Positions 30,315 to 40,177 are shown, counted from the stretch's first letter. The stretch is DNA of 64,000 nucleotides from Methylophaga sulfidovorans (GCF_900114205.1 NZ_FOSH01000004.1:124001-188000); one strand, 5' to 3'. Made by a program: numbers and translations. Notes: a model not told the origin generated them from the sequence alone.

Positions 30315-30572
30315 GTGGCTAAAGTAATCGTTTATTCTTCTGCTCACTGTCCTTACTGTGTAATGGCAAAACAGTTGCTGGAGCGTAAAGGCGTGAAATA
30401 CGACGAAATTCGTGTGGATCTGGATCCTTCAAAAAGAGAAGAGATGATGAAAAAAAGCCAGCAAAGAACAGTGCCTCAGATTTTTATCAATAATAAAGCC
30501 ATAGGTGGCTACACTGATTTAGTCGCAATTGATCGCACTAAAGAATTAGATAGCCTCCTGGCGCAATCTTAA
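30315..30572 (+). CDS. grxC: Glutaredoxin 3
   Basis: 85 residues with the dithiol active site HCPYC (near residue 12), cis-proline TVPQIFI and the glutathione-binding GGYTDL. It reduces protein disulfides with glutathione in the cytoplasm. The start is the GTG at 30315, 27 bases after the rhodanese stop and ahead of secB. Confidence 0.95.
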   Translation: MAKVIVYSSAHCPYCVMAKQLLERKGVKYDEIRVDLDPSKREEMMKKSQQRTVPQIFINNKAIGGYTDLVAIDRTKELDSLLAQS

Positions 30573-30589
30573 AACAAGAAGGAATAGAG

Positions 30590-31081
30590 ATGGCTGAAGA
30601 AAACACAGCAGCAGGTGAAGAACAACAAAAACCACGTTTTGTGATCCAAAAAATTTACACAAAAGATGTGTCTTTTGAATCACCTAACTCACCTGAAATT
30701 TTTCGTGAAGAGTGGCGTCCACAACTGGATTTACAGTTAGGTAATGAATATACCCGCATCGACGATGACACACATGAAATCGTGTTATCTGTCACTGTCA
30801 CAGCGAAGGTCGGTGATAAAACCGCATTTCTGGTCGAAGTAAAACAAGCCGGTATTTTTACTTTAACAGGTTACAGCACTGAAGAAATGGGACCGTTAGT
30901 TGGTAGTTACTGCCCGAATACGCTTTTCCCATTTGTCCGAGAAGTCGTTTCTGATTTAGTGACTAAAGGTGGATTCCCGCAACTTGTATTGGCACCAGTC
31001 AACTTTGATGCGATGTACCTCCATCAAAAAGAGCAAGTTGAGAGACAAGCTCAAGAAGCAAGATCAAAAACCACGCATTAA
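30590..31081 (+). CDS. secB: Protein-export chaperone SecB
   Basis: 163 residues with the family core FVIQKIYTKDVSFESPNSPEIF and the C-terminal YCPNTLFPFVREVVSDLVTKGGFPQL. SecB is a tetrameric holdase that hands unfolded preproteins to SecA. AAGGAAT precedes the ATG. It follows grxC by 17 bases and is followed immediately by gpsA. Confidence 0.96.
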   Translation: MAEENTAAGEEQQKPRFVIQKIYTKDVSFESPNSPEIFREEWRPQLDLQLGNEYTRIDDDTHEIVLSVTVTAKVGDKTAFLVEVKQAGIFTLTGYSTEEMGPLVGSYCPNTLFPFVREVVSDLVTKGGFPQLVLAPVNFDAMYLHQKEQVERQAQEARSKTTH

Positions 31082-31097
31082 TATCCAGGAAATGGCG

Positions 31098-32126
31098 GTG
31101 TCAGAACAAGCCAATTTATCACCAACACTAGTGTTGGGAGCTGGAGCATGGGGGACTGCTCTTGCCATGGCTATGGCCAGAAATGGTCATGAAACATGGT
31201 TATGGGGAAGAGATAAACAGCATTATTTACAGATGCAAACCTCGCGTGAAAACGCGAAGTATCTGCCTGGGATAGCGTTTCCTGACGCCTTATCGGTAGT
31301 GGATGATGTGCACAAAGCCATACAAAGTTGTGGTCATGTGTTGATTTCAGTTCCCAGTAAAGCCTTTGTTGAAAGCTTACAAATGATAAAGCCGATGCTC
31401 GCAGCTAAAACGCCGGTGAGCTGGGCAACAAAAGGGTTGGCACCTGATACTGGTGAGCTGCTTTATGATGTGGCTCGTTCAGCCTTGGGAGAAAGTCATC
31501 CATTAGCGGTGATCTCCGGTCCTTCCTTTGCCGCAGAAGTTGCTGCTAATTTACCGACAGCATTTACTGTGGCATCGGAAGATGGTGACTTTGCTAAACA
31601 ACTGGCAGGCCTATTTCATAGCCCAACACTGCGCGTCTATACAACATATGATGTGTTAGGTGTGCAGATTGGCGGCACAGTCAAAAATGTGTTGGCGATT
31701 AGTGCGGGTATTTCTGATGGTTTAGGTTATGGAGCCAATGCGCGGGCCGCATTGATTACCCGGGGCATGGCTGAAATAAGACGCTTAGCAGCAGCACTGG
31801 GTGCGGAAACTGAAACGCTGTTTGGCTTGTCTGGTATCGGTGATTTGATTTTAACCTGCACTGATGATCAAAGCCGTAATCGCCAATTAGGTTTAGCTAT
31901 TGGACGCGGACTTAGCGTTGATGATGCTGTTAAGTTCGTTGGTAAAACAGTAGAAGGGATGGATGCTGCACGTGAGGTCATGTTAAGAGCACGTCAGGCT
32001 GATATTGAAATGCCCATTGTGGAGCAAGTATGCAAAATTTTGTTTGAGGGGTACGATCCACGGGAATCCGTTCAGGCATTATTATGCAGAGAACAAAAAG
32101 CAGAACTCACACCTCCCGTTAATTAA
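31098..32126 (+). CDS. gpsA: Glycerol-3-phosphate dehydrogenase [NAD(P)+]
   Basis: About 342 residues: VLGAGAWGTALAMAMARNG is the Rossmann motif, ISVPSKAF follows, and the catalytic Lys is in GGTVKNVLAISAGISDG. It makes sn-glycerol-3-phosphate for phospholipid synthesis; plsY is further downstream. GTG at 31098 is preferred because AGGA lies seven bases upstream; the ATG at 31092 would be one base from it. In-frame extension into secB is probably not translated. Confidence 0.95.
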   Translation: MSEQANLSPTLVLGAGAWGTALAMAMARNGHETWLWGRDKQHYLQMQTSRENAKYLPGIAFPDALSVVDDVHKAIQSCGHVLISVPSKAFVESLQMIKPMLAAKTPVSWATKGLAPDTGELLYDVARSALGESHPLAVISGPSFAAEVAANLPTAFTVASEDGDFAKQLAGLFHSPTLRVYTTYDVLGVQIGGTVKNVLAISAGISDGLGYGANARAALITRGMAEIRRLAAALGAETETLFGLSGIGDLILTCTDDQSRNRQLGLAIGRGLSVDDAVKFVGKTVEGMDAAREVMLRARQADIEMPIVEQVCKILFEGYDPRESVQALLCREQKAELTPPVN

Positions 32127-32154
32127 ACGGGTTAACTAAAACGAGGAAGAATCT

Positions 32155-33024
32155 ATGCGAGGCATTGTGAAGTACAGCACGGCAGTGACCGTTGCTTTAG
32201 CCCTGAGCCTGGGGCTGAGTGGTTGTGGTAACCCACTGAAAAAGTCTGATGATGTAGAAATCTCTACACAGGGAAAAACCTTATTTGAAACAGGTTTGCA
32301 GTACGTCAAAATTGTTGATCGTGATGTTCCGGGTGTGGCAAATGATCACCCATATTCTATCTCTCCAGACACGATGCGTACGGTTTTAGAATCTCTCTAC
32401 GTGAACGAAAAAGTCTTGTTTAATCAGCGTCAAAATCCGCTGTTTTCACCAGCAGAGTTACAGATTCTGAGTAATGGCTTAGCGAATGGTTTAGGCCGTG
32501 CTCAGCCAAATGAAGATGTGACATTTGTTACATTGGGTGTGCATCAGGGCATGATTGCTAAAGAGCGTCAAAGTGATAGTGGCCGTGTTTTCATGAGCGG
32601 TGGTCGCTTGAACATTATCTTCGGTTTATTACATGAAGATTATCGTGACAAAGACCAATACACCGGCCAGGAAATTGATCGTCGTGTTAATCCATTACTG
32701 CCAGGTAGCAGAAAGACTGATTCAGAACCTGCGGTAAGAGTCGCTCTGGATAATGGTATGTCATACCACATTGACCCTGAAACAGGTAAAGAAAGAACAG
32801 ACTGGATTGAGATTGATATTCCTACAGTCCTACAAACCGTTGCAGAGCGTCAAGCTGATTCAAAAGATGCGCTTATCAGCCCTGAGCTGAAAGAAGATAT
32901 TGCACGTAACAAGCAAGAAACCAGTAATCTTCGTGATGATATGGCAAATATCAAAGAAGTCTTGTTTGATATGAGCGAAAAAATGGATAAATTACAAAAA
33001 GAACTGGAAGCGTTGAAGAAATAA
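32155..33024 (+). CDS. Predicted lipoprotein with C-terminal coiled coil, function unknown
   Basis: 289 residues. Signal peptide with lipobox LSGC (Cys near residue 24, followed by G-N, no Asp at +2, which predicts outer-membrane sorting). The middle is a globular region I do not recognise, with GRVFMSGGRLNIIFGLLHEDYRD as its most ordered stretch. The last 50 residues form a coiled coil with seven-residue periodicity. AGGAAG precedes the ATG. It is 28 bases after gpsA and closed by a terminator. Confidence 0.8.
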   Translation: MRGIVKYSTAVTVALALSLGLSGCGNPLKKSDDVEISTQGKTLFETGLQYVKIVDRDVPGVANDHPYSISPDTMRTVLESLYVNEKVLFNQRQNPLFSPAELQILSNGLANGLGRAQPNEDVTFVTLGVHQGMIAKERQSDSGRVFMSGGRLNIIFGLLHEDYRDKDQYTGQEIDRRVNPLLPGSRKTDSEPAVRVALDNGMSYHIDPETGKERTDWIEIDIPTVLQTVAERQADSKDALISPELKEDIARNKQETSNLRDDMANIKEVLFDMSEKMDKLQKELEALKK

Positions 33025-33047
33025 TTCCAGCAGTTTATTCCTACTTT

Positions 33048-33070
33048 AAAGGGGCTTTATGCCCCTTTTT
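33048..33070 (+). terminator. Terminator after the lipoprotein gene
   Basis: AAAGGGGC-TTTAT-GCCCCTTT followed by T. It closes the secB-gpsA-lipoprotein unit and stands before the convergent midA. Confidence 0.9.
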
Positions 33071-33082
33071 TGTGTCTGTCGT

Positions 33083-34258
33083 TTAGAGTTGATAACGTCG
33101 GTCATTTAACGAAAGGCGTGGTAATAACTCAAGGTTTCTAGTCAGACTTAATACTTTAAATTGTTGGCCCATCTGGCTTGGCATTAATAACTGCTTTAAC
33201 CCCGCACTTTGCTGTAACCAGTCAGCGGCGGGCATATCGTTGTGAGAGGCTGCGGCGATATCGGTAATGCCGCCTGCTATTAAAAAATCGCTTTGCTCAT
33301 GGAAGCCGGCCACATCCAATCCTTGTTCGACAGCAATATCAGCGAGTGTCGTAAATTCTGTGTGAGCGGTGATGTCTTGCAAACCTGGTAATAGGAATGG
33401 GTCATCATTCAACTGGTGGCGGAAATAGCAGCATAAGGTCCCCTGCTTTCTTTCATCACTATAAAAGGTATCAAAGTTATAGCCATAATCGATGATAAAA
33501 AACGCGCCTCGAGTGAGTGACTGAGCAACCGTTCGTAACCATTGCTGTGTGGCTAAGTGGATTTCGGTTTCGTAACTATCTGTTGAAATAAGCGTTTGTA
33601 TGCGGGCGCCCTGCTGCTTGAGCTCGTCATCAGTCACAGGCTTATCTAGCCAGACAAAATCATCGTCAGTGATAGCTATATGGCGTTCGTATAGCCGATG
33701 ACTTTTTATATTAATGAGGTTAACTGGCATGGCATCACATACTTCATTAGCCAGGATAACGCCTTCAAACTGTTCGGGTAATTTGTCTAACCAAACAAAG
33801 CGATCTATAAGCTTAGGTAAATGTAGCTGAATGTGTTGCTGTTGGCGCTGACGCAAGTCGGCACTGATTTCCAGAATGTAATAAACCTCAGCCAGCTCAT
33901 GGCTTTTTTCCAGAGAAGTCATAATATCTATGGCAAGTTGACCACTGCCGGCACCAAATTCAAGGATGTGTTTTTGTGTGTTTTGAGCAAAGACATCAAT
34001 GATATGGCTGGCGATGCTGTAACCAAAAAAAGGACTGATTTCAGGAGCTGTGGTGAAGTCGCCCTGCTCGCCAAGTTTATGGCTGCCAGCACTGTAATAA
34101 CCATAACCAGGTGTGTATAGGCAGGCATGCATATACCGAGCAAAACTTATTGAGCCACCTTCAGATCGGATTTGTTTTTTGATCAATTCTTTTAAAGCAT
34201 CACTGTGTTGTTGCGCTTCAGGCAAAACAGCAGATAATGTGTCTCTATTATTCATCAT
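33083..34258 (-). CDS. MidA-family SAM-dependent methyltransferase
   Basis: 391 residues, the DUF185/NDUFAF7 family. Visible motifs are GSISFARYMHACLYTPGYGYY near the N-terminus, ILEFGAGSGQLAIDIM as SAM motif I, and FIIDYGYNFDTFY. The mitochondrial homologue methylates an arginine of complex I subunit NDUFS2; the bacterial target is unknown. It is divergent from folM with 13 bases between starts. Confidence 0.88.
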   Translation of the reverse strand: MMNNRDTLSAVLPEAQQHSDALKELIKKQIRSEGGSISFARYMHACLYTPGYGYYSAGSHKLGEQGDFTTAPEISPFFGYSIASHIIDVFAQNTQKHILEFGAGSGQLAIDIMTSLEKSHELAEVYYILEISADLRQRQQQHIQLHLPKLIDRFVWLDKLPEQFEGVILANEVCDAMPVNLINIKSHRLYERHIAITDDDFVWLDKPVTDDELKQQGARIQTLISTDSYETEIHLATQQWLRTVAQSLTRGAFFIIDYGYNFDTFYSDERKQGTLCCYFRHQLNDDPFLLPGLQDITAHTEFTTLADIAVEQGLDVAGFHEQSDFLIAGGITDIAAASHNDMPAADWLQQSAGLKQLLMPSQMGQQFKVLSLTRNLELLPRLSLNDRRYQL

Positions 34259-34271
34259 TGAGGAGTAGCAA

Positions 34272-34991
34272 TTGCAACAGGTTGTATTGGTGACAGGTAC
34301 CAGTCGTCGAGTCGGTCTGCATATGGCTAAGCGATTCCATGAACAAGGTTGTAATGTGTTAGCACATTACCGTACTGAGACCGAGGGTGTCCAAGAAATG
34401 CGTGAAATGGGCATTAATACCATTCAGGCAGACTTTAATTCCAAAGAGGCTATCATGGCCTTTATTGAGGATTGCCAACAACGCTGTGAATCAATAAAAG
34501 CGATTATTCATAATGCCTCTTCATTTTCGCCCACAGATGATGATCTAGAAAAAGCCGCTCAACAGTATGAGCAATTTTTTTACGTACATATGATGGCGCC
34601 GTTTCTTATCAACGAAGGCTTAAAAAATAAGTTACAGGGTGAAATTGATAAGCCGGCGGATATTGTTCATATCACTGATATCAACGTTGAGAATCCAACG
34701 CCGCGGTTTGATATTTACGGCACAACTAAGGCCGGTTTGCACAATATGATGCTGGTACTAGCCAAAAAATATGCCCCAGAAATAAAGGTCAATGCTGTTG
34801 CTCCCGGCCCGGTCCTATTTACTGAATCACATTCTGATGAAGTTCGTCAGCAGATGATGTCTGAGACACCATTAGCACGTGAAGGTGGTGCAGAACCCGT
34901 TTTCCTGGCCGTCAAAAGCTTATTAGATAATCCTTTCCTGACGGGCGTATCAATTGCGGTGGATGGTGGTCGCCGACTCTCCAAACGATAA
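34272..34991 (+). CDS. folM: Dihydromonapterin reductase FolM
   Basis: 239 residues, short-chain dehydrogenase fold. The glycine motif reads TGTSRRVGLHMA, with Arg for the usual middle Gly, as in FolM. The catalytic Y-x-x-x-K is IYGTTKAG, and NAVAPGPVLF follows. It reduces dihydromonapterin with NADPH. The start is a TTG supported by AGGAG six bases upstream. Neighbours folK and folB (opposite strand) support a pterin role. The 3' end overlaps folK by 42 bases. Confidence 0.9.
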   Translation: MQQVVLVTGTSRRVGLHMAKRFHEQGCNVLAHYRTETEGVQEMREMGINTIQADFNSKEAIMAFIEDCQQRCESIKAIIHNASSFSPTDDDLEKAAQQYEQFFYVHMMAPFLINEGLKNKLQGEIDKPADIVHITDINVENPTPRFDIYGTTKAGLHNMMLVLAKKYAPEIKVNAVAPGPVLFTESHSDEVRQQMMSETPLAREGGAEPVFLAVKSLLDNPFLTGVSIAVDGGRRLSKR

Positions 34992-35456
34992 TTGCCCGAC
35001 TTGAATATTGGTGCCGGTTTGTATTTGATGGGTAAGCGGTTTATCACTTAAAAATACAAACAATTCATCGATTAAGGGATAGAGAAAGTATTCATCTGTC
35101 ACTTCCCGAGCGGGCGTATTCAAGTCTTCCGGAATAGTAAGAGAACACAGAATATCCAGATCTGCCGGTCGATCTTTGTGTTTACGGGCAGGATCTTCCC
35201 GATCACGACCTAGCTTCATCTCTATTGTGTTACAGATATCTTTCAGATTTTGTTGTGGCATATCTGTTTCAATAAAAGCGACAGCGTTGAGGAAATAATG
35301 CTGGCTATTCATTCCTACCGGTGGAATATGCAAAATCCGGCTGATATCAAAACTCTTAAACTCTTTTAACAGCATGGTTATCATGCTTGAAAAATTTTCA
35401 AACGGCTCGATATTGCAGCCCAGGCCAAGCAAATAGCCATTTCTCTTGTTACTCAT
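34950..35456 (-). CDS. folK: HPPK, 6-hydroxymethyl-dihydropterin pyrophosphokinase
   Basis: 168 residues. The pattern LGLGCNIEPFENF, the basic loop GRDREDPARKHKDRPADLDILC and the C-terminal YPLIDEL fit HPPK. It transfers pyrophosphate from ATP to hydroxymethyl-dihydropterin, the step before dihydropteroate synthase. Start and stop codons of folB and folK share one base, so the two genes are co-translated. Confidence 0.9.
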   Translation of the reverse strand: MSNKRNGYLLGLGCNIEPFENFSSMITMLLKEFKSFDISRILHIPPVGMNSQHYFLNAVAFIETDMPQQNLKDICNTIEMKLGRDREDPARKHKDRPADLDILCSLTIPEDLNTPAREVTDEYFLYPLIDELFVFLSDKPLTHQIQTGTNIQVGQLSFGESATTIHRN

Positions 35457-35806
35457 TATTTGCTACGTTCAATCACAATTCGGGCAGTATTTTGGCCATG
35501 TAATGCCACGGGTTTACTCAGCGTCAGTTTCACTTTAGGGATAGAAAACTCGGTGAGTAACATCTTGGTAAGATCTTCAGCCAAGGTTTCAATCAATTGA
35601 TAATCACTGGCTTTAACGAAGTTAACAATTTTCTGGGCGATAGCACCATAATCGAGGGTGTTATTAATATCGTCTGTTTCCGCAGCTTTGCGTATATCCC
35701 AGTCCATTTCAAGATCAAACGTCAGGGTCTGTTGCGTGTGTCTTTCCCAGTCGTAAATACCAATAATGGTGTCGATTTTAAGGTCGTTTAGAAAAATTTT
35801 ATCCAT
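35456..35806 (-). CDS. folB: Dihydroneopterin aldolase
   Basis: 116 residues from the internal ATG at 35806, where the conserved start MDKIFLNDLKIDTIIGIYDWER begins; the reading frame is open 18 codons further but without family similarity. The catalytic Lys is in VKLTLSKPVALHG, and E in LIETLAEDL binds substrate. It cleaves dihydroneopterin to the HPPK substrate. Divergent from plsY. Confidence 0.93.
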   Translation of the reverse strand: MDKIFLNDLKIDTIIGIYDWERHTQQTLTFDLEMDWDIRKAAETDDINNTLDYGAIAQKIVNFVKASDYQLIETLAEDLTKMLLTEFSIPKVKLTLSKPVALHGQNTARIVIERSK

Positions 35807-35885
35807 GTCTCGATCTGTCAAAGGGTGGCAATCATTGATGAGCGACCTATAATGTCGCAACGTTTTTAAAAGGTAGCATCATATC

Positions 35886-36482
35886 ATGCTTGAGACTAAT
35901 GCCTTACCCGTCGTTTTATTGGTGGTAGCTTATCTTTTTGGTTCATTATCCAGTGCGATAATTTTATGTAAATTGGCAGGCTTACCTGATCCGAGAACAC
36001 AGGGGTCAGGCAACCCTGGTGCCACCAATGTGCTACGTTTTGGTGGTAAAAAGCTAGCAGCGATAGTCTTACTGTTTGATGTGTTAAAAGGTGTTATTCC
36101 TGTGGCGGTTGCTCATGCAATCGGTCTTGACATGGTCTGGGTAGCTGCTACCGCATTTGCTGCCTTTTTGGGACATTTATTTCCCTTATTCTTTCAATTT
36201 AAGGGTGGTAAAGGTGTTGCCACAGCTTTGGGTGGTTTTATTGCCTTGTCCCCTACTCTGGCTGCTGCAGGTTTAGCGACGTGGTTAATCATCTTTGCTG
36301 CGACACGAATATCGTCGCTATCTGCTCTTGTCGCCGCGGCATTAACGCCGGTCTATAGCTTGTGGCTGATTGACAGTGTTAATGCACGTTGGATTATCTT
36401 GCTGACAGCACTGCTTTTGATTGCTCGCCATCATGGCAATATCCGCCGTTTGCTCGCTAAAGAAGAATCTAAATCTGGTTAG
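35886..36482 (+). CDS. plsY: Glycerol-3-phosphate acyltransferase PlsY
   Basis: 198 residues with five membrane helices. The three family motifs are visible: GSLSSAIILCKLAGLPDPRTQGSGNPGATNVLR, FKGGKGVATALGG, and RHHGNIRRLL. PlsY transfers acyl groups from acyl-phosphate to glycerol-3-phosphate at the inner membrane. It converges on tsaD with three bases between stops. Confidence 0.96.
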   Translation: MLETNALPVVLLVVAYLFGSLSSAIILCKLAGLPDPRTQGSGNPGATNVLRFGGKKLAAIVLLFDVLKGVIPVAVAHAIGLDMVWVAATAFAAFLGHLFPLFFQFKGGKGVATALGGFIALSPTLAAAGLATWLIIFAATRISSLSALVAAALTPVYSLWLIDSVNARWIILLTALLLIARHHGNIRRLLAKEESKSG

Positions 36483-36484
36483 TT

Positions 36485-37492
36485 TTATGGTGGGCTGAGT
36501 TCATTGAGCGGCCAGCGAGGTCTGACAGTAAAACTTGGCACATCTTGATGTTTCATTGCTTGGTGGCGCATGGCACCAGCAAAGGCGATCATAGCGCCAT
36601 TATCACTGCAAAATGCCTGTCGCGGATAAAAAACCTCAACACCTTTCATTGCATCTAATTTATTGCGCAAGGCTTTATTCGCACTCACACCACCGGCGAC
36701 TACTAAGCGTTTATGCCCTGTCCGTTTCAGTGCTCTTTTGCATTTGATAGCGAGTGTTTCTACGACAGCGGTCTGGAATGCCAACGCAATATCCGCTTTG
36801 TCCTGATCAGTTTGTTCGGTGTCGAGCCAGGTGTTCATCGCAAATGTTTTTAAGCCACTAAAACTAAAGTCCAGGCCTGGACGGTTAGTCATTGGACGTG
36901 GGAAAACAAAGCGATCAGCAATACCCTGCTCGGCCTTGGCTGCCAGATAAGGACCACCGGGATAATCCATACCTAGTAGTTTCGCTGTTTTATCAAACGC
37001 CTCACCAACAGCGTCATCTATGGATTCACCTAGTAACTCATACTGTCCTACTCCTTTTACATCCACTAATAGGGTATGGCCACCAGACACAAGTAGTGAA
37101 ACAAAGGGAAACTCGGGCGCCGGTTCTTCCAATAATGGCGATAATAAGTGGCCTTCCATATGATTTATCGCTAAAGCAGGAATATCCAGTGCCCATGCCA
37201 GACTGCGGCCAATAGCCGCACCGACTAATAATGCACCCGCTAAACCCGGTCCTGCTGTATAGGCGATGGCATCAATATCTTTTGTCGTTAATGCTGTATC
37301 GGCGAGTACTTCTTCAATAAGCGGTAATGTTTTACGGATATGATCTCTCGAAGCCAGTTCTGGAACGACACCGCCATATTCAGCGTGCATAGCAATCTGA
37401 CTAAATAATCGGTGAGCCAGCAAGCCTTTTTCAGTGTCGTATACAGCGACACCCGTTTCGTCACATGAAGATTCAATACCTAAAACACGCAT
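36485..37492 (-). CDS. tsaD: tRNA threonylcarbamoyltransferase TsaD
   Basis: 335 residues from the ATG at 37492, giving the universal start [19 protein letters not shown]; seven more codons are open upstream but not conserved. The iron site [26 protein letters not shown] and [13 protein letters not shown] are present. With TsaB/C/E it makes t6A37 of ANN-decoding tRNAs. Divergent from rpsU, the usual gammaproteobacterial arrangement. Confidence 0.97.
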   Translation of the reverse strand: MRVLGIESSCDETGVAVYDTEKGLLAHRLFSQIAMHAEYGGVVPELASRDHIRKTLPLIEEVLADTALTTKDIDAIAYTAGPGLAGALLVGAAIGRSLAWALDIPALAINHMEGHLLSPLLEEPAPEFPFVSLLVSGGHTLLVDVKGVGQYELLGESIDDAVGEAFDKTAKLLGMDYPGGPYLAAKAEQGIADRFVFPRPMTNRPGLDFSFSGLKTFAMNTWLDTEQTDQDKADIALAFQTAVVETLAIKCKRALKRTGHKRLVVAGGVSANKALRNKLDAMKGVEVFYPRQAFCSDNGAMIAFAGAMRHQAMKHQDVPSFTVRPRWPLNELSPP

Positions 37493-37563
37493 TTTTTTCC
37501 TAAGCTTTTGCATTAATAACCGGACTATTATGCCCTTTTTTATAAATAAAGTGATTTAACTGT

Positions 37564-37591
37564 TTGCTTTCTGGTGAATATTTCGTACAAT
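37564..37591 (+). promoter_or_regulatory. Sigma-70 promoter of the rpsU-dnaG-rpoD operon
   Basis: TTGCTT, a 16-base spacer and TACAAT match sigma-70 hexamers well. Transcription would begin near 37598, 34 bases before the rpsU ATG. It lies in the tsaD/rpsU divergent gap. Confidence 0.7.
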
Positions 37592-37631
37592 TAGGGGTTT
37601 CCATACAAGAATTGTTTAGGGAGTTTTTTGA

Positions 37632-37847
37632 ATGCCTGCAGTAAGAGTAAAAGAGAACGAACCATTTGACGTAGCTCTGCGTCGTTTTAAACGTGCATGT
37701 GAAAAAGCTGGCACAGTTGCTGAAGCCCGTGCTCGTGAAGCTTATGAAAAACCAACAACTGTACGTAAACGTGCTGCAGCAGCTGCCGTAAAACGTCACC
37801 AGAAGAAACTGTCTCGCGAAAACGCAAGCCGTATCCGTCTTTACTAA
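37632..37847 (+). CDS. rpsU: Ribosomal protein bS21
   Basis: 71 residues, highly basic, exactly the bS21 size: [20 protein letters not shown] at the N-terminus and [18 protein letters not shown] at the C-terminus. It sits in the small subunit near the anti-Shine-Dalgarno. First gene of the macromolecular synthesis operon; GGGAG precedes the ATG. Confidence 0.98.
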   Translation: MPAVRVKENEPFDVALRRFKRACEKAGTVAEARAREAYEKPTTVRKRAAAAAVKRHQKKLSRENASRIRLY

Positions 37848-37876
37848 AATCGCTATTCAGAGACAAGTCTAATATC

Positions 37877-38338
37877 ATGCCTGCAGAAGCCAGCCCGTTA
37901 AAAGTTACTATTCAAGACAGCATCAAAGATGCGATGCGCGCAAAAGACAAAGAACGTCTTTCAGTGCTGCGTCAGATTTCAGCTGCCATTAAGCAAGTTG
38001 AAGTAGATAACAGGGTTGACCTGTCTGACGACGATATCGTTGTTATCCTCACAAAAATGATTAAACAACGTCGTGAAGCATTGGAACAATATGAAAATGC
38101 TTCTCGTGCAGACTTAGCTGATATTGAAAAGGCTGAACTCGTCGTCATTGAAGAGTTCATGCCGGAACAACTTTCTGAAGAAGAAATTGCTCAAGCTATT
38201 CAGGCAGCGATTGAAGAAGCCGGCGCAAGTAGTATTAAAGACATGGGCGCAGTCATGAATGTGTTGCGACCAAAAATTCAAGGCCGTGCAGATATGGCCG
38301 CAGTCAGTGGACAAGTTAAATCAGCGTTGAGCAATTAA
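37877..38338 (+). CDS. GatB/YqeY domain protein
   Basis: 153 residues: IQDSIKDAMRAKDKERLSVLRQISAAIKQVE, LTKMIKQRREALEQYE and GAVMNVLRPKIQGRADM are characteristic of YqeY, an all-alpha protein similar to the tRNA-binding tail of GatB. Role unclear, possibly tRNA-related. Its place between rpsU and dnaG is widely conserved in this class. Confidence 0.92.
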   Translation: MPAEASPLKVTIQDSIKDAMRAKDKERLSVLRQISAAIKQVEVDNRVDLSDDDIVVILTKMIKQRREALEQYENASRADLADIEKAELVVIEEFMPEQLSEEEIAQAIQAAIEEAGASSIKDMGAVMNVLRPKIQGRADMAAVSGQVKSALSN

Positions 38339-38409
38339 AACAGCCACGCTGCCGTATCTCGCAAAGATATGGTTAATATTTACAGTAAATTTCAGCCATA
38401 ATAACTAAT

Positions 38410-40131
38410 ATGGCTGGTCAAATACCCCCACAATTCATTGATGAGCTTCTCGCCCGGGTGGATATCGTTGATATCATCGATACCCGGGTAGCTCTGAAGA
38501 AAGCAGGCAAGAATTTGCATGCCTGCTGTCCTTTTCACAATGAAAAAACACCTTCATTTACAGTAAGTCCGGATAAGCAGTTCTATCACTGCTTTGGTTG
38601 TGGTGCCCATGGCACAGCGATAGGATTTCTGATGGAATATGATCAGTTAAGCTTTCCTGAAGCTATTCAGGAACTGGCTGATCAGGTTGGCATGACCGTT
38701 CCTACTACACAAAATGTTTCACAGTCACCTCAACAGAAAAACCTCTATGACTTGATGGATAAAGTGAGTCAGTTTTATGTCCACCAGTTGCAAACCCATC
38801 CTGAAAGACAGATATTTGTGGACTACTTGAAGTCCAGAGGGCTTTCCAAAAACACGATTGAGACATTTGGCATCGGTATGGCGCCAGATGGTTGGGATAA
38901 TGTTCTGAAGACATTTGGATCGTCTCAAACATTAGTAAAACAACTTCTGGATGCGGGTCTGTTGATCAAAAATGATGCTGGGCGGACTTATGACCGTTTC
39001 CGTCATCGTATTATGTTCCCGATTCGGGATAGACGAGGGCGTGTAATTGGCTTTGGTGGCAGGGTGTTAGATGATTCAACACCAAAGTATCTTAATTCAC
39101 CTGAAACACCTATTTTCCATAAAGGCACGGAGTTATACGGGCTATATCAAGCAAAAAAACAAAATCGTAAACTTGAACGCATCCTGATTGTGGAAGGTTA
39201 TATGGATGTCATTGCATTAGCTGAACATGGCATAAGTAACGCTGTAGCGACATTAGGGACTTCTACAACGCCAGATCACCTGCGACAGCTATTACGTACT
39301 GCTCCCGAAGTTGTTTTTTGCTTTGATGGTGACCGTGCGGGTAGGGAAGCAGCCTGGCGAGCAGCAGAAAATGCACTTCCCATGTTAGGAGGCAATCAGC
39401 AACTTAAGTTCATGTTCCTCCCTGATGGGGAAGACCCGGACAGTATGGTACGAAGACATGGTGCTGAGGCCTTTGAGTCAGAGGTATTACATTCACAAAA
39501 TTATTCTGATTTTTTCTTTGCCTGGTTAACAGAGAAAGTCGATCTGGGATCTATGGATGGGCGAGCACGCCTTGTCGAAGTGGTAAAGCCCTATCTGAAA
39601 CAAGTGCCGGCTGGAGTATATAGAGATATGCTTGAGCAACGCCTGGCAGAGCTAAGTAAAACCAATATGGCCACGCTAAATCGTCATATTGAGAAACCAG
39701 TAGCGAAACAGCAACGTCAAGCAAAGAAACAGACCATGGCGACAATGACACCGCTGAGATTAGCGATCAGTATTTTGTTGCAGTATCCGATTCTGGCGCG
39801 TGAGATAGATGAAACAACATCAATTAGTTCATTGCAGCTGCCTGGTGTGAATATTCTCAAAGAATTGCTTGAAACTCTTCACCAGCACCCCCATCTAACT
39901 ACTGCGGCGATTCTAGAACGTTGGCGTGACAGGGAAAATGGTGCGCATCTTCAGAAATTAGCGCTGCAAAGTTTAAGTTTATCGGCTGATGAACTGAAGT
40001 ATGAGTTGCTCGGTATTTTTTCGCAACTACAAAAACAGGCAAAGCAACAACGACGAATTTATCTCGAGTCTAAGCCACTCAGTGAGTTAACTGAGGCTGA
40101 AAAAGCAGAATTACGCTTATCTCAGAGCTAA
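38410..40131 (+). CDS. dnaG: DNA primase
   Basis: 573 residues. N-terminal zinc-binding domain (CCPFHNEKTPSF and YHCFGCGAHG), core RNA polymerase domain with Toprim ILIVEGYMDVIAL and CFDGDRAGREAAWRAAENALP, and a C-terminal helicase-binding region (about 440-573). It makes RNA primers for lagging-strand synthesis. Second enzyme of the rpsU-dnaG-rpoD operon; rpoD follows after 90 bases. Confidence 0.97.
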   Translation: MAGQIPPQFIDELLARVDIVDIIDTRVALKKAGKNLHACCPFHNEKTPSFTVSPDKQFYHCFGCGAHGTAIGFLMEYDQLSFPEAIQELADQVGMTVPTTQNVSQSPQQKNLYDLMDKVSQFYVHQLQTHPERQIFVDYLKSRGLSKNTIETFGIGMAPDGWDNVLKTFGSSQTLVKQLLDAGLLIKNDAGRTYDRFRHRIMFPIRDRRGRVIGFGGRVLDDSTPKYLNSPETPIFHKGTELYGLYQAKKQNRKLERILIVEGYMDVIALAEHGISNAVATLGTSTTPDHLRQLLRTAPEVVFCFDGDRAGREAAWRAAENALPMLGGNQQLKFMFLPDGEDPDSMVRRHGAEAFESEVLHSQNYSDFFFAWLTEKVDLGSMDGRARLVEVVKPYLKQVPAGVYRDMLEQRLAELSKTNMATLNRHIEKPVAKQQRQAKKQTMATMTPLRLAISILLQYPILAREIDETTSISSLQLPGVNILKELLETLHQHPHLTTAAILERWRDRENGAHLQKLALQSLSLSADELKYELLGIFSQLQKQAKQQRRIYLESKPLSELTEAEKAELRLSQS

Positions 40132-40171
40132 ATGTTTATGTTAATTTGATGCAATAAATTTGTCATTTCAG

Positions 40172-40177
40172 TATAAT
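40172..40177 (+). promoter_or_regulatory. Candidate internal promoter -10 before rpoD
   Basis: A perfect TATAAT lies 45 bases before the rpoD ATG. The nearest -35-like hexamer (TTGATG) is about 20 bases upstream, which is too far for a strong promoter. An internal promoter in this position is known in enterics. Confidence 0.4.
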